In this document: piece by piece, positions 19,142-32,816 of the stretch
Numbering within the stretch: the first letter of the stretch is position 1
Layout: every line of letters starts with the position of its first letter
NCBI RefSeq assembly: GCF_005876855.1
Contig: NZ_QLAE01000016.1
Location: forward strand, 30,004-94,003
Length of the DNA: 64,000 nt
From: Stutzerimonas nosocomialis
Lineage (GTDB): Bacteria > Pseudomonadota > Gammaproteobacteria > Pseudomonadales > Pseudomonadaceae
Reading direction: 5' to 3'
The notes under the pieces: generated by a model
What the model saw: only the letters and a program-made list of their open reading frames with translations
Databases searched by the model: none
What the model was told of the DNA's origin: nothing
Position numbers and translations under genes: made by a program

Positions 19142-20593
19142 TTATTTGACGACGGCAGCCAGCCGGGGTGGCTCGACCTTTTCCGCAGTGCGGCCGTAGA
19201 CGTCCTCGAGCCGCTCGATGTCGTCCTCGCCGAGATAGCTGCCCGACTGCACCTCGATGATCTCCAGGGGAATCTTGCCCGGGTTGCTGAGCCGGTGTAC
19301 CGACGCCACCGGAATGTAGGTCGACTGGTTTTCGGTCAGCAGGAAGACCTTCTCGTCGCAGGTCACCTGGGCAATACCGGAGACCACGATCCAGTGTTCG
19401 GCCCGGTGGTGGTGCATCTGCAGCGAGAGGCTCGCGCCCGGTTTCACGGTGATGCGCTTGACCTGGTGGCGCAGGCCGTTGTCCACCGAGTCATAGGCGC
19501 CCCAGGGGCGGTAGACCTGGCTGTGGGACTGGGTTTCGGTGCGCTGGTCCTGATCGAGCCGCTGCACCAGGTGCTTGACGTCCTGCATGCGGTCCTTGTG
19601 GGCGACCATGACCGCATCCTTGGTCTCGACCACCACCAGGTCCTCGACGCCCAGCAGTGTGACCAGCTTGGAATTGGCGTGCGCCAGGCAGTTCTGGGCG
19701 TCGTCGACGACCACATCGCCCTGCAGCACGTTGCCCTCCTCGTTCTTGGGCTGCACCTCCCAGAGCGCGGACCAGCTGCCCACGTCGTTCCAGCCGGCTT
19801 CCAGCGGCATCAGGCTGGCCTGGGAGGTCCGCTCCATCACCGCGTAATCGATCGAGTTGTCCGGGCAGCAGGCGAACGCCGCAGACGCGATGGTCAGCGT
19901 GTTACCGGCCTGCTCGCTGCTCTCGAACGCCAGGGCGCAGGTTTCGTAGATGTCCGGCTCGAAGCGGCGCAGCTCCTCGAGATAGCGGCTGGCGCGGAAC
20001 AGGAACATGCCGCTGTTCCAGTAGTAGTCGCCGCTGTCGACGAACGCCTGGGCGACCTCCAGCGAGGGTTTCTCGACGAAGCGGGCGACCCGCTGCATAC
20101 CGGCGCCGAGCCGGGCATCGGGCGCGCACTGGATATAACCGAAGCCGGTCTCCGGCTGCTGCGCCGGCACGCCGAACAGCACCATTTCGCCAGCCTCGGC
20201 AGCCGCGGCGGCGTTCTGCACGGCCTGCAGCAGCCCGGCTTCGTCGTTGACGACATGGTCGGCCGGCGACACCAGCAGCAGGTCGTCGCGGCCCTCGGCC
20301 ACCAGCTTGAGCGCGACCATCGCAACGGCCGGCGCGGTGTTGCGGCCGAACGGCTCGAGCACCAGCCCCTGGGCTTCGGCGCCGACCGCGGTCAGTTGCT
20401 CGTTGATCATGAAACGGTGTTCCTGGTTGCAGACCACGATGGGGGCCTGCAGCCCCTGCGCAGTGAGGCGCATGACGGTCTGCTGGAACAGACTGTGGTT
20501 ACCCACCAGCTTGAGGAATTGCTTCGGATGCTGTTTGCGCGAGAGCGGCCAAAGACGCGAGCCACTTCCGCCGGACAAGATCACTGGAATCAT
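19142..20593 (-). CDS. algA: Mannose-1-phosphate guanylyltransferase / mannose-6-phosphate isomerase
   Basis: A 483-residue bifunctional enzyme of the AlgA/PslB/WbpW type. The N-terminal nucleotidyltransferase begins VILSGGSGSRLWPLSR and has FGRNTAPAVA and FVEKP. The C-terminal cupin-type isomerase domain holds QMHHHRAEHWIVVSG and the Gln/Glu/His metal ligands. Together they make GDP-mannose, the precursor of alginate, Psl-type polymers and mannose- or rhamnose-containing LPS. I use algA because an algD-like fragment lies directly upstream on the same strand, the arrangement expected of the two ends of an alginate operon; pslB or wbpW are alternatives. Confidence 0.9.
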   Translation of the reverse strand: MIPVILSGGSGSRLWPLSRKQHPKQFLKLVGNHSLFQQTVMRLTAQGLQAPIVVCNQEHRFMINEQLTAVGAEAQGLVLEPFGRNTAPAVAMVALKLVAEGRDDLLLVSPADHVVNDEAGLLQAVQNAAAAAEAGEMVLFGVPAQQPETGFGYIQCAPDARLGAGMQRVARFVEKPSLEVAQAFVDSGDYYWNSGMFLFRASRYLEELRRFEPDIYETCALAFESSEQAGNTLTIASAAFACCPDNSIDYAVMERTSQASLMPLEAGWNDVGSWSALWEVQPKNEEGNVLQGDVVVDDAQNCLAHANSKLVTLLGVEDLVVVETKDAVMVAHKDRMQDVKHLVQRLDQDQRTETQSHSQVYRPWGAYDSVDNGLRHQVKRITVKPGASLSLQMHHHRAEHWIVVSGIAQVTCDEKVFLLTENQSTYIPVASVHRLSNPGKIPLEIIEVQSGSYLGEDDIERLEDVYGRTAEKVEPPRLAAVVK

Positions 20594-20762
20594 CTTCGTC
20601 TCTCCTCGAGCTTGATCGAATAGGTTCAGGCCCCCTGACGACAGGTCGGTAGCCTTCCGTCAGCTCCGGTGGTCCGGAGCCGAGTGCTTGCGATCGCACC
20701 GTCCTGGCTGGCCGTCTGATGGCACCCGGCATCGCTGCCCGGCCACCCGCTATCCTGATGAT

Positions 20763-21260
20763 TCACGCCCTGCTTCCGCTGTCACAGCGGTAGTCCGCGC
20801 TTACGTCTATATCGAAATCGGTACCGGCCTGCTTGCCCGAACTGGCCTCCAGAATCGGCAGCAACCGCGCCAGCACCCGTCGTGGCTGATCACTGCTGCG
20901 CAACAGCAGCCGGTGCCTTGCCGCCTTGTCGCGCAGTACCTCGCCCACCTCCCTGCACACCGCCTCCATCGCTCCCTCACCCTGACCGTCCTGGTCATCC
21001 ACCGCCACCTCACAGATCAAGGTCAGCTCCGTTGCCAGCACCGCTGCCTGCACGTCCGTCGTGCCGCTGAGCAGGCCGGCCTCCCTGCCGTGCTCGAACA
21101 ATGCCCCGAGGCCCGCCTCCATCCCTGGCTCCGGCCCCCGATTGAGCAGATCCGCTCGGTTCTGCCTGTGGTCGACTCCTACGACCCAGTGCCCCCTGGC
21201 AGACAGGCAGCCCGCGTAAACCGCGGCGCGGTAATCCAGTCCCATGATGCTGATACGCAT
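20763..21260 (-). pseudogene. Eroded N-terminal fragment of GDP-mannose 6-dehydrogenase (algD-like)
   Basis: A 165-codon ORF that aligns by eye with only the first 160 or so residues of AlgD. It keeps MRISIMGL, AGCLSARGH, VVGVD, LSGTTD, VCREVG and SGKQAG. The Rossmann glycine motif that reads GLGYVGAV in intact AlgD is GLDYRAAV here, so NAD binding is probably lost. The catalytic and sugar-binding halves are absent. There is no frameshift inside the ORF, which may mean a recent deletion or selection on a shortened product. The ATG follows an AGGAGG ribosome site. It sits 169 bp upstream of algA and behind a sigma-54-type promoter. Confidence 0.72.
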
Positions 21261-21349
21261 GACGCCCTCCTGGCACGTATCCATCGAATCCGGCCCCGCC
21301 GGATCGGCCTTCCCGGGCCCGCACAACGCCCGATGCGCATGATGGCTGG

Positions 21350-21366
21350 AGCAAGGAAAATGCCAG
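21350..21366 (-). promoter_or_regulatory. Sigma-54 (RpoN) type promoter
   Basis: The minus strand reads CTGGCATTTTCCTTGCT. The YTGGCA -24 element and TTGCT -12 element are both intact, and exactly ten bases separate the GG from the GC, as RpoN requires. The predicted start near 21339 is about 80 nt before the algD-like ORF. ihfB, whose product often bends such promoters, is also in this window. Confidence 0.75.
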
Positions 21367-21381
21367 TTATTTGGCTTTCAT

Positions 21382-21582
21382 CTAACTCTCCAGCATTTTC
21401 AGGCGGTTACGACGTTTTCCTGACGCAGCAGGCGTTTTGTGACGCCGTTCAACAAGCACCAAGTTAAAGCGCCGGCGTTTCACTTCGATGAAAAAGGGTG
21501 CAATAACCTCGGCCGCTTCATAAGCAATTGAAATAACAGGAATTGGTCTTATCCCTTCTGCATCCGGCTCGTTTGTCGGCAT
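21382..21582 (-). CDS. Small hypothetical ORF in an AT-richer patch
   Basis: A 66-codon ORF starting at an ATG (MPTNEPDAEG; an in-frame TTG 11 codons earlier is possible). The product is basic toward its C-terminus (VKRRRFNLVLVERR). I recognise no family. Codon use and base composition are more AT-rich than the neighbouring genes, suggesting acquired DNA or a remnant. It ends just upstream of the sigma-54 promoter. It could be a real small protein or chance. Confidence 0.3.
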   Translation of the reverse strand: MPTNEPDAEGIRPIPVISIAYEAAEVIAPFFIEVKRRRFNLVLVERRHKTPAASGKRRNRLKMLES

Positions 21583-21689
21583 CCGGAAATCAAACCTAAA
21601 GAAACCTGTAGGCAAGTCGAGAATATGACAGCAGTCGGCAAAGACGCCTGCGTATGCGCATCAATCCTTCCTGCCAGGCGTGACTACCC
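21583..21689. other. Gap upstream of the Aer-like receptor
   Basis: About 100 bp before the plus-strand receptor gene. I looked for an Anr box (TTGAT-N4-ATCAA), because aer is Anr-controlled in P. aeruginosa, but found only an isolated ATCAA half-site. No clear -35/-10 pair stands out. Confidence 0.5.
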
Positions 21690-23258
21690 ATGCGAAATAA
21701 CCAGCCCGTGTCCCAGCGCGAATATGCCTTTCCTGAACAGCAGCGGCTGATTTCCACGACCGACCTCAAGGGCCAGATCACCTACTGCAACGACATCTTC
21801 GTCGAGGTGAGCGGCTTCGCCCGGGAAGAGCTGATCGGAGCGCCGCACAATCTCGTGCGCCATCCCGACGTTCCGCCAGCGGTGTTCCAGCACATGTGGA
21901 GCCGCCTGAAGGACGGCAAGCCCTGGATGGGCATCGTCAAGAACCGCCGCAAGAACGGCGACCACTACTGGGTCAGCGCCTACGTCACGCCCGTGCTGGA
22001 CAACAACCGCAAGGTCGTCGGCTACGAGTCGGTACGCACCAAGCCCAGCGCGGCGCAGGTCAGCCGGGCCCAGGCGCTCTATGCGCGCATCAACGCCGGC
22101 AAGGGTGCGGTTCCGGCCTGCGATCGCTGGTTGCCGGTGGTGGCCAAGTGGCTGCCATTCATTCTGATCAGCCAGATCGGCTTCATGATCGGCGCCTGGC
22201 AGGACCACTACTGGGGCTTCCTGCTGGCCGCCCTGCTGTCCGTTCCCCTCGGCCTCGTCGGCCTGCACTGGCAACAGGCAGGCATCAACCGCCTGCTGCG
22301 CCTGACCGCGGCGGCGAACACCGACCCGCTGATCGCCAAGATGTTCACCACCAGCCGCGGCGTCGAGGCACGACTGGAGATGGCCATCATCAGCCAGGAA
22401 GCCCATCTCAAGACCTGCCTGACACGGCTGCAGGACAGCGCGGAGCAGCTCCAGAACCAGGCCCAGCAGGCCGAAGGGCTGGCGCAGAACTGCTCGTCCG
22501 GACTGTCGCGCCAGCGCCAGGAAACCGAGCAGATGGCGGCGGCGATCACCCAGATGGCTTCCACCACCCAGGAAGTCGCCGGCAACGTGGCCAATACGGC
22601 CGAGGCGACCCAGCAGGCCAGCCGCCTGACCGCCCAGGGCCAGAGCATTTCCGGCGAAACCCGCAAGGCGATCGAGCGACTGTCCGAATCGGTCGGCGAG
22701 ACCCGTGAGGCGGTGACCAAGCTGGCCCGCGACAGCGACCAGATCGGGAGCGTGGTGGACGTGATTCGAGGCATCGCCGAGCAGACCAACCTGCTGGCGC
22801 TGAACGCGGCCATCGAAGCGGCGCGCGCCGGCGACAGCGGCCGTGGGTTCGCGGTGGTCGCCGACGAGGTGCGCCAGCTGGCCAAGCGGACCGCCGATGC
22901 GACCGGGCAGATCCACGAGCTGATCGCCGCCCTTCAGCATCAGGCCAAGACCGCGGTCGGCACCACCGAATCAGGGCGCGCCCACGCCGATCATGGCGTC
23001 GAGCAGGTGCGCCTGGCCGACCAGGCACTGTCGGGCATCAGCCAGGCGATGGACAACATCGCCAACATGGCCAGCCAGATCGCCGCGGCCGCCGAAGAGC
23101 AGAGCGCAGTGGCCGACGAGATCAGCCAGAACGTCGCGACCATCGCCCAGCTCGCCGACCAGACCTCGGGAGAGGCGCAGAACACCGCGCAGCTGAGCAA
23201 GGACCTGTCGCACACCGCCGACCTGCAGTTCTCCCTCGTCGAGCGTTTCAACCGCTGA
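21690..23258 (+). CDS. aer: Aer-type PAS chemoreceptor (aerotaxis)
   Basis: A 522-residue methyl-accepting chemotaxis-like protein. An N-terminal PAS domain (about residues 15-125) contains [19 protein letters not shown] and the [11 protein letters not shown] segment typical of FAD-binding Aer PAS domains. Two adjacent hydrophobic segments near residues 153-200 anchor it. The C-terminal signalling hairpin carries [20 protein letters not shown], the CheA/CheW contact. It has no periplasmic sensor domain, so it senses internal redox or oxygen state. Its position next to respiratory genes fits that role. Confidence 0.9.
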   Translation: MRNNQPVSQREYAFPEQQRLISTTDLKGQITYCNDIFVEVSGFAREELIGAPHNLVRHPDVPPAVFQHMWSRLKDGKPWMGIVKNRRKNGDHYWVSAYVTPVLDNNRKVVGYESVRTKPSAAQVSRAQALYARINAGKGAVPACDRWLPVVAKWLPFILISQIGFMIGAWQDHYWGFLLAALLSVPLGLVGLHWQQAGINRLLRLTAAANTDPLIAKMFTTSRGVEARLEMAIISQEAHLKTCLTRLQDSAEQLQNQAQQAEGLAQNCSSGLSRQRQETEQMAAAITQMASTTQEVAGNVANTAEATQQASRLTAQGQSISGETRKAIERLSESVGETREAVTKLARDSDQIGSVVDVIRGIAEQTNLLALNAAIEAARAGDSGRGFAVVADEVRQLAKRTADATGQIHELIAALQHQAKTAVGTTESGRAHADHGVEQVRLADQALSGISQAMDNIANMASQIAAAAEEQSAVADEISQNVATIAQLADQTSGEAQNTAQLSKDLSHTADLQFSLVERFNR

Positions 23259-23288
23259 CGCCGCCCGAGCCCGTACCGCGCGTGCGGC

Positions 23289-23963
23289 TCAGCCTTCGGT
23301 CAGGAACCGCGCCACCGCCTCGGCGGCGGCGTCCAGGTGCTGCTGGTGGGTCAGACCCGAGCTTTTCAGCGGCTTGAGGTCGTGGTCCGCGGCCGTCAGC
23401 CAGTGCAGTCGAATGCTGTCGGCCAGCCGGTAGCCCTGTACCTGCTCGCGATTGCCCAGGGCATCGCGTTCCCCCTGCACGATCAGCGCGCGCGTCTTCA
23501 GCGTCTCCAGGTGCGCCACGCGCGGCTTGTCCGGTTTCCCTGCCGGGTGAAACGGATAGCCCAGGCAGACGAGCGCTGCCGGCTCCAGCTCGTCGGCCAG
23601 CAGGCTGGCCATCCGCCCGCCCATCGACTTGCCGCCGATCGCCAGCGGCCCTGCGGTTTGTCGTCGCACCGCCTCGTAGAGGCTGCGCCATTGCTCGAGC
23701 AGCTGCGCCTGCGGGTTGGGAGGGCGCCGCTTGCCGTCCTCGCGCCGGGCCGCCATGTAGGCGAATTCGAAGCGAAATACCGCGATGGCACGCGCCGCCA
23801 GCCGTTCGGCGATGGCATCCATGAACGGGCTGTCCATCGGCGCGCCCGCGCCGTGCGCGAGTATCAGCGTCGCCCTCGCCTCGCCTTGCGGGCGGTTCCA
23901 CAGCCCTTGCTCCACCTGCCTGTATTGACGCTGATCAATACCGCTCACCGACCCTTTCTCCAT
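23289..23963 (-). CDS. Alpha/beta hydrolase of the KANL3/Tex30-like family
   Basis: A 224-residue protein with an alpha/beta-hydrolase core: [15 protein letters not shown] (oxyanion region), the nucleophile elbow GGKSMGGR with Ser, VQGERDALG (acid) and a C-terminal DHDLKPL His. The substrate is unknown. The 5' end overlaps the Anr box for the divergent ccoN, so the first codons (GIDQRQ) are encoded by the regulatory site. A start at the GTG 16 codons in would avoid most of this overlap; the ATG used here has no strong ribosome site. Confidence 0.8.
   Translation of the reverse strand: MEKGSVSGIDQRQYRQVEQGLWNRPQGEARATLILAHGAGAPMDSPFMDAIAERLAARAIAVFRFEFAYMAARREDGKRRPPNPQAQLLEQWRSLYEAVRRQTAGPLAIGGKSMGGRMASLLADELEPAALVCLGYPFHPAGKPDKPRVAHLETLKTRALIVQGERDALGNREQVQGYRLADSIRLHWLTAADHDLKPLKSSGLTHQQHLDAAAEAVARFLTEG
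23925..23938 (+). promoter_or_regulatory. Anr/FNR box of ccoNOP
   Basis: TTGACGCTGATCAA matches the FNR/Anr consensus TTGAT-N4-ATCAA at nine of ten positions. A class II promoter would start near 23973, about 54 bases before the ccoN ATG. The Anr gene itself is at 38.9 kb. Confidence 0.78.
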
Positions 23964-24026
23964 GCTTCGCTCGCGTTATGTAACAAGAAACAAAATCTGC
24001 TCACTACCGTGGATGGAAGCCCATAC

Positions 24027-26073
<2,047 letters not shown>

Positions 26074-26163
26074 TCGGCTCGCACCGTTCCACCGACCGGC
26101 GCCATGGCGCCGTCAGCAAAATCAATCGCGGGCGGGCTGGAGACAGACCGCCAGGAGTACTAC

Positions 26164-27099
26164 ATGAGCGCTTTCTGGAGTGTTTACGTCACCCTGCTGA
26201 CGCTGGGCACACTCGTGGCCCTGTTCTGGCTGATCTTCGCGACGCGCCGGGGCGAGTCCCAGGGCACCACCGATCAGACCATGGGCCACGCCTTCGACGG
26301 CATCGAGGAATACGACAACCCGCTGCCCAAGTGGTGGTTCATGCTGTTCCTCGGGACCTTGGTGTTCGGCGTGGGCTACCTGATCCTTTATCCGGGGCTG
26401 GGCAACTGGAAAGGGATCTTCCCCGGCTACGAGAACGGCTGGACGCAGGAAGCCCAGTGGCAGCGCGAAGTGGCCAAGGCCGACGGCCTGTACGGCCCGA
26501 TCTTCGCCCGCTACGCCGCCATGTCGGTCGCCGAGGTCGCGCATGACGACCAGGCCCTGAAGATGGGTGGCCGCCTGTTCGCCAACCACTGCGCGGTCTG
26601 CCATGGGTCGGACGCCCGCGGCGCGGTCGGCTTCCCGGACCTGACCGACGGCCACTGGCGCTGGGGTGGCGATGCCGAGACGATCAAGGCCTCGATCCTT
26701 CACGGACGCACCGCCGCCATGCCGGCGTGGTTGTCGGTGATCGGCGAAGACGGCGTGAAGAACGTAGCGGCCTACGTGCGGCAGGACCTGGGCGGCCTGG
26801 CATTGCCCGAAGGCACGCAGGTCGACCTCGCGGCGGGCAAGCAGGTCTATGCCGGCAACTGCGCCGCCTGCCACGGCGCCGGCGGCGAAGGCATGCCGAT
26901 GATGGGCGCCCCCAGCCTGACGCAGCCCGGCGGCTGGATCTACGGCTCGAGCCTCGCCCAACTGCAGCAGACCATCCGCCACGGACGCAACGGCCAGATG
27001 CCTGCGCAGGAACAGCACCTGGGCAACGACAAGGTCCATCTGCTGGCCGCCTACGTTTACAGCCTGTCGCAACAACAGGCAGACTTGGCCACGCGCTGA
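26164..27099 (+). CDS. ccoP: cbb3 oxidase subunit III (di-heme cytochrome c), proximal copy
   Basis: A 311-residue di-heme c subunit with two N-terminal helices and two heme motifs, CAVCHG and CAACHG. It accepts electrons from soluble cytochrome c. The ATG gives [15 protein letters not shown]; 20 upstream codons in frame lack support. Compared with the second copy it lacks about a dozen residues between the second helix and the first heme domain. The 90-bp gap to ccoO does not encode ccoQ, so this operon is ccoNOP. Confidence 0.96.
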   Translation: MSAFWSVYVTLLTLGTLVALFWLIFATRRGESQGTTDQTMGHAFDGIEEYDNPLPKWWFMLFLGTLVFGVGYLILYPGLGNWKGIFPGYENGWTQEAQWQREVAKADGLYGPIFARYAAMSVAEVAHDDQALKMGGRLFANHCAVCHGSDARGAVGFPDLTDGHWRWGGDAETIKASILHGRTAAMPAWLSVIGEDGVKNVAAYVRQDLGGLALPEGTQVDLAAGKQVYAGNCAACHGAGGEGMPMMGAPSLTQPGGWIYGSSLAQLQQTIRHGRNGQMPAQEQHLGNDKVHLLAAYVYSLSQQQADLATR

Positions 27100-28978
<1,879 letters not shown>

Positions 28979-28986
28979 GGAGCTGA

Positions 28987-29604
<618 letters not shown>

Positions 29605-29607
29605 TTC

Positions 29608-29796
29608 ATGATGGATATCGGAACTCTCCGCGGCCTGGGCACAGTGCTGGTCTTTGTCGCATTCATCGGCGTCGTGCTCTGGGCATACAGCAGCAAGCGC
29701 AAAAGTAGCTTCGATGACGCTGCAAACCTGCCCTTCGCGGACGAGACCGACGCCAAGAAGCCTGATGAAGAAGCTTCCAGGAGTAAGAACAAATGA
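29608..29796 (+). CDS. ccoQ: cbb3 oxidase small subunit CcoQ
   Basis: A 62-residue single-helix protein (helix about residues 9-28, then a charged tail KRKSSF and an acidic stretch). CcoQ/FixQ stabilises or regulates the cbb3 complex. It begins with two consecutive Met codons. Its TGA overlaps the ccoP ATG by four bases, so the genes are translationally coupled. Only this second operon has the gene. Confidence 0.93.
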   Translation: MMDIGTLRGLGTVLVFVAFIGVVLWAYSSKRKSSFDDAANLPFADETDAKKPDEEASRSKNK

Positions 29797-30755
29797 GCTT
29801 GTTTTGGAGTTGGTACGTCACTCTGCTGACGCTGGGCACCATCGCGGCCCTGGTCTGGCTGCTGTTCGCCACGCGCAAGGGACAGCGTAACGACAGCACC
29901 GACGAAACCGTAGGCCATGCCTTCGACGGTATCGAGGAATACGACAACCCACTGCCCAAGTGGTGGTTCATGCTGTTCGTCGCCACCGTGATCTTCGCCC
30001 TCGGCTACCTGGTGCTCTACCCGGGCCTGGGTAACTGGAAAGGCATCCTGCCCGGCTACCAGTACCTCGACGGCCAGGCGAAAGTCGCCTTCGAGACCGG
30101 CGAGCAGGGCTGGACCGGTGTCCACCAGTGGGAGAAGGAAGTCGCTCGCGCCGAGGCGCAGTACGGCCCGCTGTTCGCCAAGTACGCGGCCATGCCCATC
30201 GAGGAAGTCGCCCAAGACGAACAGGCCCTGCGCATGGGCGGTCGCCTCTTCGCGTCCAACTGTGCCGTCTGCCACGGCTCGGACGCCCGCGGCGCCTATG
30301 GCTTCCCCAACCTGACCGACGACGAGTGGCTGTGGGGCGGCGAGCCCGAAACCATCAAGGCCACCATCATGGGCGGCCGTCAGGCGGCGATGCCGGCCTG
30401 GCTCGATGTGATCGGCGAAGAAGGCATCCGCAACGTGACCGGCTACGTGCGCAGCCTCTCGGGCCTGGAAAATCCCGAAGGTATCCAGGTCGACATGGCC
30501 AAGGGCCAGGAAATCTTCGCTGCCAACTGCGCCGTGTGCCATGGCGCCGAAGGCAAGGGTACCCAGGCCATGGGCGCACCGAACCTGACCGACCGCGTAT
30601 GGCTCTACGGCTCGAGCTTCGGCCAGGTCCAGCAGACCCTTCGCTATGGTCGTAACGGACACATGCCGGCCCAGGAACAGCACCTTGGCAACGACAAGGT
30701 TCACCTGCTGGCCGCCTACGTCTACAGCCTGTCTCGGCAACCGGAGAACGAGTAA
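29793..30755 (+). CDS. ccoP: cbb3 oxidase subunit III (di-heme cytochrome c), distal copy
   Basis: A 320-residue di-heme cytochrome c with two helices near the N-terminus and CAVCHG twice as heme motifs. It has the extra segment around [17 protein letters not shown] that the proximal copy lacks. The two ccoP genes are more diverged from each other than the ccoN and ccoO pairs. It overlaps ccoQ (ATGA) and closes the second oxidase operon. Confidence 0.96.
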   Translation: MSLFWSWYVTLLTLGTIAALVWLLFATRKGQRNDSTDETVGHAFDGIEEYDNPLPKWWFMLFVATVIFALGYLVLYPGLGNWKGILPGYQYLDGQAKVAFETGEQGWTGVHQWEKEVARAEAQYGPLFAKYAAMPIEEVAQDEQALRMGGRLFASNCAVCHGSDARGAYGFPNLTDDEWLWGGEPETIKATIMGGRQAAMPAWLDVIGEEGIRNVTGYVRSLSGLENPEGIQVDMAKGQEIFAANCAVCHGAEGKGTQAMGAPNLTDRVWLYGSSFGQVQQTLRYGRNGHMPAQEQHLGNDKVHLLAAYVYSLSRQPENE

Positions 30756-30882
30756 GCCAGGGGCGACGACCTGTCGCACCTGACCCCCTCCCCCGGGGCG
30801 TACCATACGCAGCCAAGTCAGAAGAGATCCCGGTCGGCACGTATCGGCCGGGACACCTACCCAATGCCGTGGTACGCAACGA

Positions 30883-32295
30883 ATGACTGAGCAGATTCCC
30901 GTTCGAGATGTCACTGCCCCGCGTCAGGTCGACGGCTCCGTCGACCTGTACGCACAGCGTGAAAAGATCTACACCCGCGCGTTCACCGGCCTGTTTCGCA
31001 ACCTTCGCCGATTCGGTGGCGCCGCCCTCTTCATCCTCTACTTCGGTACCGTCTGGCTGACCTGGGAAGGCCGGCAAGCGGTCTGGTGGAACCTGCCCGA
31101 GCGCAAGTTCTACATCTTCGGCGCCACCTTCTGGCCACAGGACTTCATCCTGCTTTCGGCCCTTCTGATCATCGCCGCCTTCGGCCTGTTCTTCATCACC
31201 GTCTTCGCCGGGCGCGTCTGGTGCGGCTACACCTGCCCGCAGAGCGTGTTCACCTGGGTATTCATGTGGGCGGAAAAGGTCACCGAGGGCGATCGCAACC
31301 AGCGCATGAAGCTGGACAAGGCACCCATGAGTGCCAGGAAGTTCAGCCGCAAGGCCGCCAAGCACGCGATCTGGCTGGCCGTTTCCCTGGCGACCGCGAT
31401 CACCTTCGTCGGCTACTTCACACCCATTCGCGAGCTGATCCCCGAGCTGTTCACGCTGCAGGCGGGCGGCTGGGCGCTGTTCTGGGTCGGCTTCTTCACC
31501 CTCGCCACCTACGGCAACGCGGGCTACCTGCGCGAGCAGGTCTGCATCTACATGTGCCCCTACGCACGCTTCCAGAGCGTGATGTTCGACAAGGACACCC
31601 TGATCGTCTCCTACGACCCGCGCCGTGGCGAACGCCGGGGGCCGCGCAAGAAGGACGCCGATTACAAGGCCATGGGCCTGGGTGACTGCATCGACTGCAC
31701 CATGTGCGTCCAGGTCTGCCCGACCGGCATCGACATCCGCGACGGGCTGCAGATCGAATGCATCGGCTGCGCCGCCTGCATCGACGCCTGCGACACCATC
31801 ATGGAAAAGATGAACTACCCGAAGGGGTTGATCAGCTACACCACCGAGCACAACCTCTCCGGACAGAAGACCCGCCTGCTGCGCCCGCGCCTGATCGGCT
31901 ACGCCATCGCCCTGCTGGTGATGATGGGGCTGTTCGCCTTCGCCATCGTCGAGCGCCCGCTGGTCAAGCTGGACGTCAGCAAGGACCGCGTCCTGTTCCG
32001 CGAGAACCAGGACGGCAACATCGAGAACGTCTACACCCTCAAGCTGATGAACAAGGCGCAGCACGAGCAGACGGTGGTGATCGACGCATCCGGCCTGGAA
32101 GGCCTGGTCTACCACGGCCGCAAGGAAGTGCGCCTCGCCGCAGGCGAGCAGCTGACGATCCCGGTGGGGTTGTCGGTTCCGCCGGAAAAACTACCCTCGA
32201 GCACCAACAAGATCGTCTTCCACATCCAGTCGGCAGACGACGATTCCATCACCGACGACGCCGACAGCCGTTTCATCGGCCCCAGCGTCCGCTAA
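30883..32295 (+). CDS. ccoG: cbb3 oxidase accessory iron-sulfur protein CcoG (RdxA/FixG)
   Basis: A 470-residue membrane protein with about five helices and two cytoplasmic [4Fe-4S] motifs: Cys269, Cys272, Cys275, Cys279 and Cys293, Cys296, Cys299, Cys303. An N-terminal [15 protein letters not shown] motif adds two Cys. Family members are now thought to reduce Cu(II) to Cu(I) for delivery to the oxidase. The C-terminal 120 residues form a periplasmic Ig-like domain. It leads the maturation operon ccoGHIS. Confidence 0.95.
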   Translation: MTEQIPVRDVTAPRQVDGSVDLYAQREKIYTRAFTGLFRNLRRFGGAALFILYFGTVWLTWEGRQAVWWNLPERKFYIFGATFWPQDFILLSALLIIAAFGLFFITVFAGRVWCGYTCPQSVFTWVFMWAEKVTEGDRNQRMKLDKAPMSARKFSRKAAKHAIWLAVSLATAITFVGYFTPIRELIPELFTLQAGGWALFWVGFFTLATYGNAGYLREQVCIYMCPYARFQSVMFDKDTLIVSYDPRRGERRGPRKKDADYKAMGLGDCIDCTMCVQVCPTGIDIRDGLQIECIGCAACIDACDTIMEKMNYPKGLISYTTEHNLSGQKTRLLRPRLIGYAIALLVMMGLFAFAIVERPLVKLDVSKDRVLFRENQDGNIENVYTLKLMNKAQHEQTVVIDASGLEGLVYHGRKEVRLAAGEQLTIPVGLSVPPEKLPSSTNKIVFHIQSADDDSITDDADSRFIGPSVR

Positions 32296-32305
32296 CAGGC
32301 ACCGC

Positions 32306-32806
32306 ATGCATACCGATACTCAAGTCACCCGCTGGTACACCCAACCCTGGGCCTGGTTCGTCATCGCCATTCTGGTCTTCGCCGTGGTGCTGGGCCTGTC
32401 GCTGCTGACCATCGCGATTCGCAATTCCGACTCGCTGGTTTCCGACAACTACTACGATGCCGGCAAGGGGATCAACCAGTCGCTGGAACGCGAAACCTTC
32501 GCCACGCGCCTGCAGATGAACGCACAGCTGACGTTCAACGACGACGCCGGCATTGCCGAACTTCAGCTGTCGGGCGTCAGCCGGCCGCAGCAGCTGGTCC
32601 TCAACCTGATTTCCCCGACCCAGCCGGAGCGCGACCGCCGCGTCGTGCTGCAACCCCAGGGCGAGGGCATCTACCAGGGCCACATGCAGGATGCGGTCAC
32701 GGGACGGCGCTTCGTCGAGCTGCTGGGGCGCGAAGGCGACCAGGAATGGCGTCTGTTCGAGGAAATGACCATCGAACCCGGCAAGCTGCTCGAACTGAAC
32801 CATTGA
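32306..32806 (+). CDS. ccoH: cbb3 oxidase assembly protein CcoH (FixH)
   Basis: A 166-residue protein with one N-terminal membrane helix (about residues 15-38) and a periplasmic FixH-type domain starting [18 protein letters not shown]. It is needed for assembly and stability of the cbb3 complex and is thought to contact CcoN. It is 10 bp downstream of ccoG and 10 bp upstream of ccoI. Confidence 0.92.
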   Translation: MHTDTQVTRWYTQPWAWFVIAILVFAVVLGLSLLTIAIRNSDSLVSDNYYDAGKGINQSLERETFATRLQMNAQLTFNDDAGIAELQLSGVSRPQQLVLNLISPTQPERDRRVVLQPQGEGIYQGHMQDAVTGRRFVELLGREGDQEWRLFEEMTIEPGKLLELNH

Positions 32807-32816
32807 GCAAGGGCTG

